NCBI GenBank assembly: GCA_025617745.1
Contig: CM046863.1
Coordinates: 12,962,875 to 13,026,874 of the forward strand
DNA length: 64,000 nucleotides
Direction: 5' to 3'
From: Heliocidaris erythrogramma
Taxonomy: Eukaryota; Echinodermata; Echinoidea; Camarodonta; Echinometridae
This document shows, one piece after another, positions 21,483 through 32,639 of this stretch. Each line of letters opens with the position of its first letter. The first letter of the stretch is position 1. Both the position numbers and the translations under genes were made by a program. The notes below the pieces were generated by a model. That model saw nothing but the letters and a program-made list of their open reading frames with translations, did not search any database and had not been told where the DNA came from.

Positions 21483-22132
21483 TAGATGGAAGGAAAAACA
21501 AAGAAATGCATGAGGAAAGAGAATAGGATAGATGGAAGGTAAAACAAAGAAAGAAATAAGGAAAGGGAGAGGATAGATGGAAGGAAAAACAAAGAAATAC
21601 GTAAGGAATGAGAAGAGGATATATGGAAGGAAAGTGAAGAGGATAGATGGAAGGAAAAACAAAGAAATACATTAGCATAGTGGAGAGGATATGTTTTCCT
21701 TGCATCTATCCTCTTCTCTTTCCTTTTGTATTTCTTTGTTTTAACTTCCATCTATCCTCTTCTTTTTCCTACCATCCATCCTCTTCTCTTTCGTTATGTA
21801 TTTCTTTGTTTTCCTTCCATCTATCCTCTCCCCTTTCCTTAGGCATTTCTTTGTTTTTCCTTCCATCTATCCTATTCTCCATCCTTATGTATTTCTTTGT
21901 TTTTCCTTCCATCTATCTCTAGCTGCTCTTTTTAAATGTATTTCACTTTTCCCCTTTCTACCAACTTCCCATACAGGCTGGTTGTATCGTGCACAATAAT
22001 ATGTGTAGTGCATAGAGTAGTTACAACAGCTTTCTCAGCTTCCCAGGCTGGCTGTATGATAGTGCACAACTTGCATAGAGTAGTTTTACAGGATGTGCGC
22101 TGACGACTTAGACTCTTTCACCAGAGCACTTG

Positions 22133-22440
22133 TATGATTTTTTCGCGAAATTGCCTACGCTACGGTGTAAAACGAAAATCGCCTCCCCCCGGACAACTAC
22201 CCCGAGACAACTACCCCTTAGGGCATCCACTCTTTAGGACATCTTCTTGACAAATTCCACCTAAGGTAACTACCACCGGGACATTAACGACTTAGGGTAA
22301 TTATTAATCGGACAACAACCAACATACTCTCACCCATGGCATGTAGGTCAATTATCCCCCAAACAGTTACAACTCCCAGGTACTCGATGGCATTTAAACT
22401 GATTTCGGCGTGGAGGGGGGGGGGGGGGGGGGGGAGGGGG
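22133..22440. repeat. Right-arm-specific insert with decayed GGACAACTACCCC units
   Basis: This block has no counterpart in the left arm, where the flanks are adjacent near 21160. It contains several degenerate copies of the terminal minisatellite unit and ends in a G-run (22417-22434). Origin unclear. Confidence 0.5.
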
Positions 22441-22865
22441 TGACCAACAATAATGAGTATCCGTTTTGGAAATCTGGTTATAAATAGGATTTTGGTGCAT
22501 TATTATCATAAAATTCACCTCACCACGTGAGTTAAATGTGTCTATACCCATGATCACGGGGGGGGGGGGGGGGAGATTTTCCCTGGTATTATATTTTTGT
22601 TTTAAAAGTTGGGTGTTTAAACTCGGTGTTTGATGGTGCATTGTACAGTTGAATTTCTCATCCATCTCATCCATCTTAACATATACCCCCATACTATTTT
22701 TTTAAATCGACCAACCACAATGCTAGTTTCCTTTAATACTCGATTGGCTGGTAGCTTTGTAACGAGTTGCATAATGTGCGTGAGGGAGAGGGGGTGGGGG
22801 TGTGTGACAAACGGCTGGAATATTTGTTTTCCTTCCCGCCCCCCCCCCCCCACCCGCCCCCCTTA

Positions 22866-23829
22866 CCCTGATAGCAGAAAGTGTTAAAAAATGACGTGAT
22901 ATTTACGTCGCGGTTTTCGTCTTTTTTACGTCATGTAATTACGTCAATAAGACGACAACTTGCACCAACGCAGGACGTCAAGAGGACGTCTTATTTTGAC
23001 GTCATCTCTACGTCTTCATTTCTCTTCCCTGATAGCAGAAAGTGTTAAAAATGACGTGATATTTACGTCGCGGTTTTCGTCTTTTTTACGTCATGTAATT
23101 ACGTCAATAAGACGACAACTTACACCAACTCAAGACGTCAAGAGGACGTCTTATTTTGACGTCATCTCTACGTCTTGTACACTGTAAAAACTAAAGTGCT
23201 ACTTTTAGGGGCATGTATAGTGACTGCACCTGAAATGCTGTTTATAGCACTTGTAGTGTGCTAATTTACCAGCAAAAAAAAAAAAATATGACCGTGGCGA
23301 GCCTCGAACCAGGTTCCGCTGATTGAGAGGCGCTGACGTTACCGATGGACTAACAAATGCTTCTTGCAATCCAGTTTAGTCATGGGAGTCAAGTAAATAA
23401 CATGAACTATGTGGTGTCGTAAATTCACTATGTAACAATATGATCTGCTCTAAATCGTACAATGTGAGTTAGTCTAGCGGTAATGCCAGCAATTCTCGAT
23501 CAGCGGACCCTGGTTCGAAGCTCGCCCAAATCATTTTTGTATGAAAGTTTTTGCAGTTTAAGGAGCGGTCCAGCTCCCGTGGAAGTGCTGAAATAGCACG
23601 TTGTGTGCATTCAATAGCACTCTGAGTGCTGTCCCTATGCATGCCCTCAAAAAGTGCTATATACAGCACTTCGGTTTTTATAGTGTACAGATGACGTCAA
23701 AATAAGACGTCCTCTTGACATCTTGCGTTGGTGCAAGTTGTCGCCTTATTGACGTAATTACAGGACGTAAAAAAGACGAAAACCACGACGTAAATATCAC
23801 GTAATTTTTACCACTTTCTGCTATCAGGG
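22866..23829. mobile_element. TIR element (CCCTGATAGCAGAAAGTG), right arm only, with duplicated left end
   Basis: The left end CCCTGATAGCAGAAAGTG is repeated in tandem (22866 and 23029). The right end is its inverse, CACTTTCTGCTATCAGGG, ending 23829 with one mismatch internally. Arms ~140 bp are full of ACGTC/GACGT words. It is flanked by TA; the left palindrome arm near 20893 carries the empty site (CTTAATTG on the equivalent strand), proving target TA and later arrival. A second MITE is nested at 23180-23685. Confidence 0.85.
23180..23685. mobile_element. Nested MITE with CACTGTAAAAAC ends and two tRNA-like inner repeats
   Basis: The ends CACTGTAAAAACTAAAGTGC and the inverse GCACTTCGGTTTTTATAGTG are flanked by TA (23178-23179, 23686-23687). 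Two tRNA-like sequences lie inverted to each other inside: minus strand at ~23292-23350 (TAGTCCATCGGTAACG, CTGGTTCGAGGCTCG) and plus strand at ~23466-23530 (TAGTCTAGCGGTAATG, CTGGTTCGAAGCTCG). It sits inside the 22866-23829 element. No coding capacity. Confidence 0.75.
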
Positions 23830-24282
23830 TAATTGTTGATCATGCAAAACATCTAATAGAGAGTTGATATTGCACATGGGAATACCTGCCTTCATGCATT
23901 GAAGAAAAAAAACACACCAAAAAACAACAACAAACAAAAAAACAAAAACAAACAATTCTTTTTAAATGATAGTATATATAAACTAGTTTTTGTTGTTTTT
24001 TTTTAATGTGATAAACTAAGTTTTATTGTTGGAAGTTGGAGGAGGAACAATTAAGCGAGCAAGCATGAGCGAAAACAAACACTTCTCTTTTAATAAAATT
24101 TGGTATATTATCTGGGCTTTATTGTTGCAGGTCCGGGCAGAAATTTTGCTAAAGGCCATATTAATTCTATTTTGGCGAGCGAGCGTAGCGAACGAGCACA
24201 ATCTTGTTCAATGTGATGTTAAGTCCAATTTGGGGTACTTTTCCTAGAGGGTGGTTGTCCTGGGGTAGTTGTCGGGGGGCTA

Positions 24283-24686
24283 TATTTTTTTTCTGTCAGG
24301 ACTTGAGCCACCCGACGAGAGAGGGCAGTATTTAAGCGTCAAGAGGGGTGACAATACGGTTTATTCCGTCAAGACTAGTCGGCATGAATATTCATGAAAA
24401 ACAAATTGTAGGGATATAATAAAATGAGCGAACCAGTCACGCAGTTCCTTGTGTGGCGCATTCGGATTCACGTTGTGCTCGTCATGAAGGAATCACGAGT
24501 TCGAGCCTCGGCAGGCTAAGGGGTGTTAGAATTTAGGAAAGTATCATTGACAAAATTTTCTTTTGCTGAAGTAAAGTAATGTGAAACTGAGAGAAAATAC
24601 AAGTCTTAAAGTCTCCAAAACGGGGCTCCTTGACGCTCAAATACTGCCCTCTCTTGTGAGTGGCGCAAATCCTGACAGAAAAAATA
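24283..24686. mobile_element. MITE in the right palindrome arm
   Basis: Inverted counterpart of 20074-20458, bounded by TATTTTTTTTCTGTCAGG and CCTGACAGAAAAAATA. Same tRNA-like interior. Differences from the left copy are few. Confidence 0.75.
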
Positions 24687-25080
24687 CGCGTCTGGGGGTA
24701 ATTGTCCTTGAGGGTGGTTGTCCTAGGGGTGGTTGTCTGGGGGTAGTTGTCCTTCGGGTAGTTGCCCGGGGGGTAGTTGTCCTGGGGGTAGTTGTCCTAG
24801 GGGGTGGTTGTCGGGGGGTAGTTGTCCTAGGGGGTGGTTGTCCGGGGGTAGTTGTCCTGGGGGTAGTTGTCCTAGGGGGTAGTTGTCCTAGGGGGTGGTT
24901 GTCCTAGGGGGTAGTTGTCTGGGGGGTAGTTATCCGGGGGGTACTTGTCATAGGGGGGTAGTCGTCCTAGAGGGTGGTTGCCCTAGGGGGTAGTTGTCCT
25001 AGGGGGTAGTTGTCCTAGAGGGTGGTTATCCTAGGGGTGGTTATCCGGGGGTGGTTGTCCAGGGGGTAGGTGTCCGGATA
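24687..25080 (+). repeat. Minisatellite of ~16-bp GGGGGTAGTTGTCCTA units
   Basis: About 23 units of 14-18 bp, varying at GTAG/GTGG and CCTA/CCGG. It forms the outer domain of the right arm. A shorter inverted block (~19996-20066) ends the left arm. G-rich strand, potentially quadruplex-forming. Confidence 0.9.
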
Positions 25081-25324
25081 CGGGTAAATTCATGTCCCGT
25101 CTGAGACGCTGAACTTGTAGCCCCACCCACTAATTGTGGGCGGGGCTTCAAGAAAATTATGTTTTCTCTCTTTGTGGACCAAATACCATCGAACACATTA
25201 TACATCAATATAAGCATCTTATTCAACTGAAATACAAAATATCAGTTAAAAGCATAAAGCAGTGATGGTTGGATGTCCCATTATCCAATCATTTTTTATT
25301 TATTAATTTAAAAAAAAATTATTA

Positions 25325-25460
25325 TTTAGGTTTCCAAGCCCGACCCCCAATCAATAAATGAATGAGAAAATACAATATCCTCACCAAGAAATACACATAC
25401 ATTGTCCAACCAATTTTTAGGTTTCCAAGCCCGACCAACCAGCCAACGACTGAATGAAAA
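25325..25460 (+). repeat. Tandem satellite, right block (continuation of 18590-19380)
   Basis: Contains GGTTTCCAAGCCCGACC, AATGAATGAGAAAATACAAT, ATCCTCACCAAGAAATAC in the same order and orientation as the left block. About one and a half monomers. Confidence 0.8.
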
Positions 25461-26100
25461 TTTCGTGGGTAAACAAGTTCAATCTGGTATCGCTCATCAA
25501 TTCTTGTTTATTATTGGGAATCATGTCACCCTTTAATTATTCGTTCCTGCTGAATTTGCAAGTGCACCATGTTATGATTTTTTTTTCTTTACACCTTTAT
25601 TTCCAATTATTTTATTTTGTTTTTTCTTTTCCAATTCCTTCCCTCTGACCTTATAACCCATACTGCGGTATATGCCATATGGCTGACTATTTCCCTGAAA
25701 TTTACATGTAATACTCTTTCCTCCACCTTAACCTTGTTTTGGTCATATGATTATCCCCTGCCCTACCAGTTACTCTATTTTATACAGCGAGGGAGGGAGG
25801 GCAAAATAACATCCAGAGGTTGAGCTGAGACTGAAAGCATGATTCAGATTCGGAAAACCATGTGCACGTTCCTTCTTTTGATTAACGCCTTTGATTGGCT
25901 ACTCTACGCGTAGGGGTGGTGCTAACCCGAGCTGGCGCACAAGTTGATTGGATGTCTCCAAGGACGCCGTTATATGGCGCTTAATGCGCAGTTGTCCACC
26001 AATCCCAGGCATGCGGTGGGGCGTGTTCTTTGGTCGTCTGCAAACGCCGTGGAAACAGACTATAGCAAGCTAAAGCAGCAAGCCTGTAGTGCACATCGCC
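25461..26100. other. Non-coding stretch, GC-richer at its right end
   Basis: 25860-26100 is GC-richer than its surroundings and has several CCAAT/ATTGG words and a TATATGGCGC word, so a promoter is conceivable. No transcript start or exon can be attached to it. Confidence 0.3.
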
Positions 26101-26383
26101 CTAACCGCGTATTACCCTGTATTCTCTCGCAAATGTAATTATTCGCTGATTCGAATAATCGTGTTTTTGTATATTACTATAAAATTTGAGTAAAACTGTT
26201 TTTAGTTTATTCTTAAAAGAATTTAGGGATGGGCTACTTTTAATATCTTCACTTAAAGAAATCCAAAATCTAGGACCATCATACAAAAATGTCTTCTTCG
26301 CTAATAAAGTTCTTAAGAGTGGTAGGTAAAACTCGTTGGACCGGGTAGTTGGCTAATCATGAAATGACCGATTTGGGGTCCGC

Positions 26384-26442
26384 TCGCTATTCATTTAGCC
26401 ACGCGTTAGGGATAGCGGTCCTTATGACTAGCGAGGTTACCC
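26384..26442. repeat. TAGCG foldback, copy 2 (short)
   Basis: CTCGCTATTCATTTAGCC, CACGCGTTAGGGATAGCGG and CCTTATGACTAGCGAGG are followed by a C-run. Same family as 9064-9290 and 54715-55290. It lies within the LINE relic. Confidence 0.65.
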
Positions 26443-26991
26443 CCCCCCCCCCCAATTTCGGGGGAACGTAGCATCAAATATATGTGGAAGGGTCTTTCTA
26501 CTGTAGTTATACATAAATTGTCCCAAATGATATAGATACAGGTCATTTAGTTTGAATAGTTAGTCTGCTATCAACAAATAACGGGTCTGTGTGTGAGAGT
26601 ATAGCAGAATTGCAGATAATACGGAGAGACTTCCTTTGTAATAAAACGTAGTCCATCTGATAGAGTTTACTGGATATTGCCCCAAGCAAGTATCCCGTAT
26701 TTCAGATATGGTAAAATTAAAGATGAATAAAGCATCAATAGGGATGATGTCGGAAAATTAAATTTAAGTTTTGTTTATTATGCCAATATGTGAAATAATC
26801 TTACACGTATTATCTATATGATATTTCCACCAAAGTTTATTGTCAACAGTCATGCCTAGAAATTTAATGAATGAGACAACTTCTAAAGGGGTATCGTGAA
26901 ACACAATATCCAAGGGCAGCGTGTCTATAGAATTACTAAATAATATATATTTGGCTTTTGGAGGTTGAGGGATAGTTTATTGGCTCTTTAT

Positions 26992-27411
26992 CTATTTGGT
27001 CATTTTCTTAAGCTCAGAGTTTACAACATTGACTAAAGTATTTGGATTCTTATGGGAATAAAATAGATTAGAATCGTCTGCAAAAAGTATAAACGAAAGG
27101 ACATTGGATGATTTACAAAAGTCATTTATAAAAAAATATAAACAAACAGTCCCCAACAAACTGCCCTGGGGGACTCCACAATTTATGTTTTGCATATTGG
27201 ATGTATGATCATACAAAAATACCTATTGTCGTCTATTGGATAAGTAGCTCCTGAACCACTCCAATGCCTTCCCGCGCACCCCATAATGAGAAAGTTTAAA
27301 TAATAAGATGTCGTGATTGATGGTGTCGAAGGCCTTGGAGAAGTCCAGCAAGATACCAACCAGATGAGAACCTTTGTCTAAAGCATGCACTACCTTGTCA
27401 ACAAAGTTCAA
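26992..27411 (-). pseudogene. LINE reverse transcriptase palm, two open blocks
   Basis: The block 27223-27411 carries the first catalytic aspartate motif (DFSKAFDTINH) and the block 26992-27216 the PQGS and FADD motifs, so all catalytic residues are still readable. They are in different frames with a small disruption at ~27220. RT copies LINE RNA at a nicked target; this copy is broken. Confidence 0.8.
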
Positions 27412-28890
27412 AAGGCATGTTCTGTATTATGTTTTTCTCTAAATCCAAATTGAAAGTTAGAAAAAATATGAGTTTTTAGAAAGTTAACAAGTCTACGATA
27501 AACAGTTTTTTATAGAATTTTCGACAAGGAGGATAATAAAGAAATAGGTCGATGATTACTAACATTCAACTAATCACCTTTTTGTACAGGAGTATGACCT
27601 TTGCAATTTTCATGTTATCTGGGACTTGCCCATTAAGTAACGATAGATTAAGAACATGTACTAAGGGATTAACAATTGAAGATATTACCCCTTTTAAAAT
27701 GAAATTATTAATATCATAGCCGAGACTCTTATTGTTGTTCAAACTAGATACAATATCAATGATATTTTCTTTAACTATAGGAGTGAAAAAATAGAATTGG
27801 GATTAGGTGTGCCTATAGGCATTCAGAAAAATGTTTGGCTGAAGGAGGAATACCTTCAGCTAAGTTTACTCCTACAGAAGCAAAATAGTTGTTAAAAGCA
27901 TTGGCGACATTTTCAGGATCTTCGCCAATATCATCATTATACCTAATTTAGTTATATCTGATTTGTTATTGGATAAGTTCATTGCTTGTTTTAAAATCTT
28001 CCAAGTGTTTTGAATATAATTCTTATATAAAGTTAACTGGTTCGTACAGTATATTTTCTTTGCTAATCGTACTGTTTTTATATCTGGTGTATCTCGCCTT
28101 TGCTTGTTCAGTGCCTTTCATATTAAATTTATAGTATGAGTTGTTTCTGTTAATAGAACGTAAAAGTGATTTAGAAATCCATGGAAATCTCGGTAATATT
28201 TTGTAAGTAGTTCGTTTGTCTTTAACTTTAGGAATGTGAATATCTAGTTGATTATGAAATATGTTAAGGAAATTATTAAAAGATAAATTTACGTCATTAG
28301 AATTATAAACACACGACCAGTCGGCAGAGTCTAAAGAAGCGCCAAGACTGGCAATGTTTTCATTGGTAGGTCTCTGTCTTGATGGTCTGTGAGGATTTTT
28401 TTTAATGAGTGATTAAGGTTAAAATGTGACATAATTGGAAAACGGTCCGTTACATCGGATAGAATTACAGAAGAGTCCGGGGTAGGAAGAGTATTCCAAA
28501 AATATTATCAATAAGGGTGGAGGAATGATTTGCCATGCGAGTACGTTTCCATATCAAAGGTAAGAATGAGGCAGTCAAAAATATTTCAAGAAATTCATGG
28601 AATACATTGTTGTTATTATACAATATTGAAATTTCCCATTATGAAAACACCTTTGTTTACAAAGAGTGGATTTTTAAGTAAATCTGTAAGGTACACCAGG
28701 AATTTGTAGGAAATCATTTGAGTTGGAACTTGGAAGTCTATACATAATGCCTATGATTATATTTTTACTATCCGGGACATTAATTTCGATAAAAAGAGAC
28801 TCTATTATTTCGTTCATTGTATCAATTTCATTAATAATTGTGTAGTCTTACTTATGTGACTACATGAACAGAACTCGTGCTTGTGTGACT

Positions 28891-29924
28891 ACATGAAAGT
28901 GTAACTACATGAACATCTTTATGTTTAATGTTCGTTTCATGAAATTTCCTCTTCTGCATAATCAATAAGACCTATAATTGAGTACAAGAAGACAGGGACA
29001 CAATTTGTATGCCGGTGTCACTTTCCTGAAACGGTTGAATAGGTTGTTATTGAAAATATGAAAATGCTTATTTATTCCTTGCATGAAATCGTAAGTTTTG
29101 AATTTTAATTCCGAAAGGTGATGATTTGGTGACCAATCACCCCCCCCCCCCCCCCTCTCAGTATTAAATGTACAGCGAGTATTATAATTTAATCATGGTA
29201 TGCAGAGGAGCAAATATCGTCGACGCACAACATATAATTAGCCTATTTGTCGAAAAACGAAAGTAAACTTCTTGATTTGCAAATTTAAATGGGCTGCAGG
29301 ATTCTTGATACGAGACTATTTCTGGGATTCCCAAATTTATTATCGATTTCGCACATGAATGCCAAGCGTCATTACTGTATTCATTTCATACGCATGGTAT
29401 TATAGAGAATTACAATCAATATCTTTCATCCATGACCAATACTTAGTTACACAAAAACATTATGAATGGGTATTTTCCCATCTCAGCCAAAATGGCTATA
29501 TTATTATTTGTCTTATCTACACCAAGAGCATATCTGAGCCACTGTTAGTGAACAAGTTCCAACATAATAAATTTTACTCCTTTTTTTTTGGGGGGGGGGG
29601 GGGAGGGTATGCCACTGGAAATTGATATTTAACCATGTTTTATGAACACAAAGTGGTAACTTCGTGACGTATCTTGCGAGTTCCTGTTTCATTTTGCTCA
29701 GTATATACGGAAAATCTCTTAAATCTTCTTTTTCTTAGTCGTTGATTTAGGAAGATATTTGCTTCATACAGATGTTTTTTTTAAATGTGAGCGATGATTA
29801 TATCTAAAGACGCTGCATGTATAATTTAATATATTCTTAAGAGGAAAATGGAAGTTAATAATTTGTGTTTGATTCATTATTTACTTTCCTATTTCTTATC
29901 GGATTTTGTTCAAAACTTTACGGC
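28891..29924. other. Non-coding stretch
   Basis: Short near-repeat GTGTGACTACATGAA at ~28853-28910, a C-run at 29140-29155, and a T-run joined to a G-run at 29580-29604. No gene seen. Confidence 0.4.
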
Positions 29925-30625
29925 TTGTTCGGGAAGGGTGGGTAGCGTCGCGTTGACTGGAACGCCACCATTCATCCAAAGCCACCCCCACCCCACCCCC
30001 GATTTTGCCGAAAAGGGTGCGTTTGGACTTTTTAAAAACATAATATTAATGGATTAACGGATCCCAGTCCTTGCCCCCCTCCCATTTTGAAGGAAGAGCA
30101 TACACTGTGCCCCTTTTAGAACTGATAAGTTGTTGTTGTTGCTTGTCAGAGAATTATGAGAGGAAACTGGCCCATGATACTCCCCCCCCCCCTACTGAGG
30201 GACTTTTTGGAGGGCTGGCGAGAAGGAAGAATACGGAGAATAATCAGGGGCAGATGGGGGGGGGGGTAAATCGGCCGTCCGCCCCTTTGAAGCCCCACTG
30301 GCATACCTTATAAAGCTCTGTGCCCCCTCTTTTACAAAATCCTGGACTCACATTTAAGATTTCAGATTTTATTGACTGTTTCAATCATAGTAACATAATA
30401 ATGTAGTGCGTAACATAAAATGAATACAATAACAGTAATATATAACAATGATGTTTTTCCATAGATATGGACACATATTGATATTAAAAACTGATATCAA
30501 TAAGTAAAGAAATATAATGCACAAATAATGACCTATTAAGTGATGTTGAAAACAGGATCCGCCCTTAATAATAATAATAATATTTTTTAAAAAAGTCAAA
30601 GCACCCTTTCGGCAAAATGGAATTC
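29925..30625. repeat. Inverted-repeat flanked block related to 54640-55345
   Basis: Starts with CTTGTTCGGGAAGGGTGGG and CTGGAACGCCACCATTC, as in the 54640 unit. TTGCCGAAAAGGGTGCG at ~30005 is inverted at ~30605 (GCACCCTTTCGGCAAAATGG). Contains C/G runs; no gene. Confidence 0.45.
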
Positions 30626-30656
30626 ATATCTATTTTTATTCCAGTGTCACTAATAT

Positions 30657-30905
30657 AGGTTTTCCCGTCCAATTTCGCACTTAGTGCATGCAAGAGTATA
30701 AATAGTTCATTCAATTTCGTTATAGGTCATTCAAAATTTCAAACTAGTTATTCAAAATCGCCATAGGGCAGCCAAAAATTCGTAATGGGCAGTCAGATTC
30801 GTCATAGAGCGTACAAAAGTGTAAAAATATAATTCAAATTAGCACGGAAGAACACGTTACTGAAGATAGAGCATTCAATTTCGCCATAGGGTATTCATGT
30901 TCCTA
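30657..30905 (+). repeat. Long terminal inverted repeat, left copy
   Basis: Begins GGTTTTCCCGTCCAATTTCGC and contains ~30-bp subrepeats of the form CATTCAATTTCGCCATAGGGCAGCC (variants). The inverse at 36614-36912 starts from the same GGTTTTCCCGT end. Similarity fades inward. Confidence 0.65.
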
Positions 30906-31477
30906 ACTAATGCATCCAATTTAGCTCTGTATTCACATGATTTATAAACAGTAATACATATAAGAATAATTATAATTATGTACATTGTTTGTTAAACATT
31001 TAAAGATTAAATTATTTAGGAATGTCGTCTGACTTCTTTCAACTCATATTTGCTTGTCGAGTTTCTGCATTATTTGTGTTTGAAAGGTCTGTTTGCGCAA
31101 CATTTAACACTTTATTGTTAACGTTCTAATTTCTATCTGCGAGATCTTTTTCAAACATTCTTTGCGCGTTCTCCCAGCGTTACATGGCCCGCTGTCTGGC
31201 CCGTGAAATCATCAATGGCTGAAAAAGAGACTGAGTTTTGAGATTTGAACTTTAACATTTTGATGAAAAGATTCGTTTACATCATGAAAGTCTTAATATG
31301 AGATAAAAGTAGAAAAAGTAAACATGTTAACCATATGAAGAAGAAAATCCTGATATCGTACACATCCTATGATTTATGTCTCTAACCAATGCATGTAATT
31401 GCTGAGATGATGCAAAATAACACAAGACAGTACACATTATGAAAGAAAATTTATAAAGATAAAAAGGCACATGAAAT

Positions 31478-31592
31478 CAGTAGCGGATCTAGCCTGATTA
31501 GACACAATACATTATAATAGGCTTGCTTTGTTTGTGCACAATGGCGGGCCTCTAGAATGTATTGTGTCTTACCAGGCTAGATCCGCCACTGT
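31478..31592. mobile_element. Small hAT-like MITE
   Basis: Ends CAGTAGCGGATCTAGCCTG and CAGGCTAGATCCGCCACTG are inverted; GACACAATACATT pairs with AATGTATTGTGTC inside. CAGNGGCGGATC ends suggest hAT. No clear 8-bp duplication. Confidence 0.75.
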
Positions 31593-32158
31593 ACTTGAAT
31601 TTACCAACTAGCCCAATAAGGAGCACGACAGTAAGCTGATACAGTTGCTTTTTTTTTTTTTTTTTTTGTTGAATGAATATGAAAAGAATGACCCCCCCCC
31701 CCACCCCCAGCTTAAAACAAGAGTAAGCTCATAAACTGAAAGAATGTGTAAACATGAAAAAGCAAGTGAAAAAAATACATGTGCTTAATTGGATGCACAA
31801 ATATTATAACTGTTTGTTTGTTTGTTTGTTTGTATTTATTTCCGTATTAAGAAAACCACATACATTTCATAAATACAACGTATACATGAGCTTAAAAAAC
31901 GGAGGATGACCCAAATTCAGCAGTATTTACAAAATGCCGCTGTTCTTCCTTGGGGTCCCACATAGCATTATATATTAAAAATTATATCATAACACAATTA
32001 TATAATAAAAAATACATTAAAAAAAGAGAAACAAAATAATAAAAAAACACAAATCAATCAAATTTGCACTATAGTCAAACCAAGTTACAAATTAATAAAA
32101 TGAAAATGACTATACCCGAACCCAGACAACCCCCCCCCCCCCCCCCCCACTTATATGC

Positions 32159-32572
32159 TCATTTATAATATTGATTCAATAGCAGTTTAAAGGATCTAAT
32201 AGATGTTGCACTTCGAATTTCATTGGGTAGTTGGTTATAAATGGAAATTCCCCTGTAGAAAAAGGTTCTTTTACAATGATTAGACTTTGGCTTTGGGAGA
32301 TATAAATTCTGATTAGAGCGGAGTGTGTAATTGGAAGTTCTTATTGTGATATTGTCAGACATATAATTTGGGGTGAAATTGTGCAAAATCCTATTAATCA
32401 TTGTACACATGTGTTTGTTATAGCGGCAATCAAGAAGGTCCCAACCCAATTTGTCGTGAATATGTTGATTTGATGTATGAGAAAAAGGATTGATTTTCAT
32501 AATGATGCGACCCGCTCTGTTTTGGATTTTTTGCAAAGGTGAAAGAAAACTTTTAGGAGCAGATTGCCACAC
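32159..32572 (-). pseudogene. LINE ORF2 C-terminal region
   Basis: 137 open codons: LSPLQKIQNRAGRIIM, DCRYNKHMCTMINRIL, and the terminal FFYRGISIYNQLPNEIRS motif, characteristic of CR1-like C-termini. Ends naturally with a stop at 32159. A short disruption separates it from the RT block. Confidence 0.8.
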
Positions 32573-32639
32573 AACATCTCCATAATCGAAATGTGGTATA
32601 ATGACCGATTTATAGATTAAATAATTAAACTTTATTCAT

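Larger units (their letters stand above)
19996..25080. mobile_element. Large foldback element: imperfect ~5-kb palindrome with minisatellite ends
   Basis: The left arm (19996-21685) reappears inverted in the right arm (21700-25080), with a centre of only a few tens of bases near 21690. Matching landmarks: GTCAGGATTTGCGCCACTC at 20086 and its inverse at ~24660; a block at 20515-20725 and its inverse at 24016-24230, nearly identical over ~200 bp; CATGAAGGCAGGTATTCCC at ~20829 and inverse at 23880; CAGCCTGGGAAGCTGAG at ~21244 and inverse at ~22035. Both outer ends carry GGGGGTAGTTGTCCTA-type tandem units. Long inverted repeats with an outer tandem-repeat domain are the structure known for sea urchin TU foldback elements; assignment is inference. 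No transposase is visible, so it would be non-autonomous. It interrupts the satellite at 18590/25325. Confidence 0.8.
26101..28890 (-). mobile_element. CR1-like LINE, degenerate
   Basis: Minus-strand relic. From 28890 down: an endonuclease block IIIGIMYRLPSSNSN (~28770-28720), RT with LVGILLDFSKAFDTINHDIL (~27350), LSHYGVRGKALEWFRSYLSN (~27240), NCGVPQGSLLG (~27180) and FILFADDSNLFY (~27080), then the C-terminal LYDGPRFWISLSEDIKS (~26285-26240). The intermediate blocks need many frame changes and stops. A ~120-bp foldback and C-run (26340-26460) interrupts it near the C-terminus. Confidence 0.8.

Noticed and set aside
21432-21999. Overlapping 70-100 aa hydrophobic ORFs
   Set aside because: Translations of GATGGAAGG-type repeats at the centre of the palindrome, present in both orientations.
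30071-30313. 80-aa proline-rich ORF
   Set aside because: Made of homopolymer C/G runs and repeat flanks.
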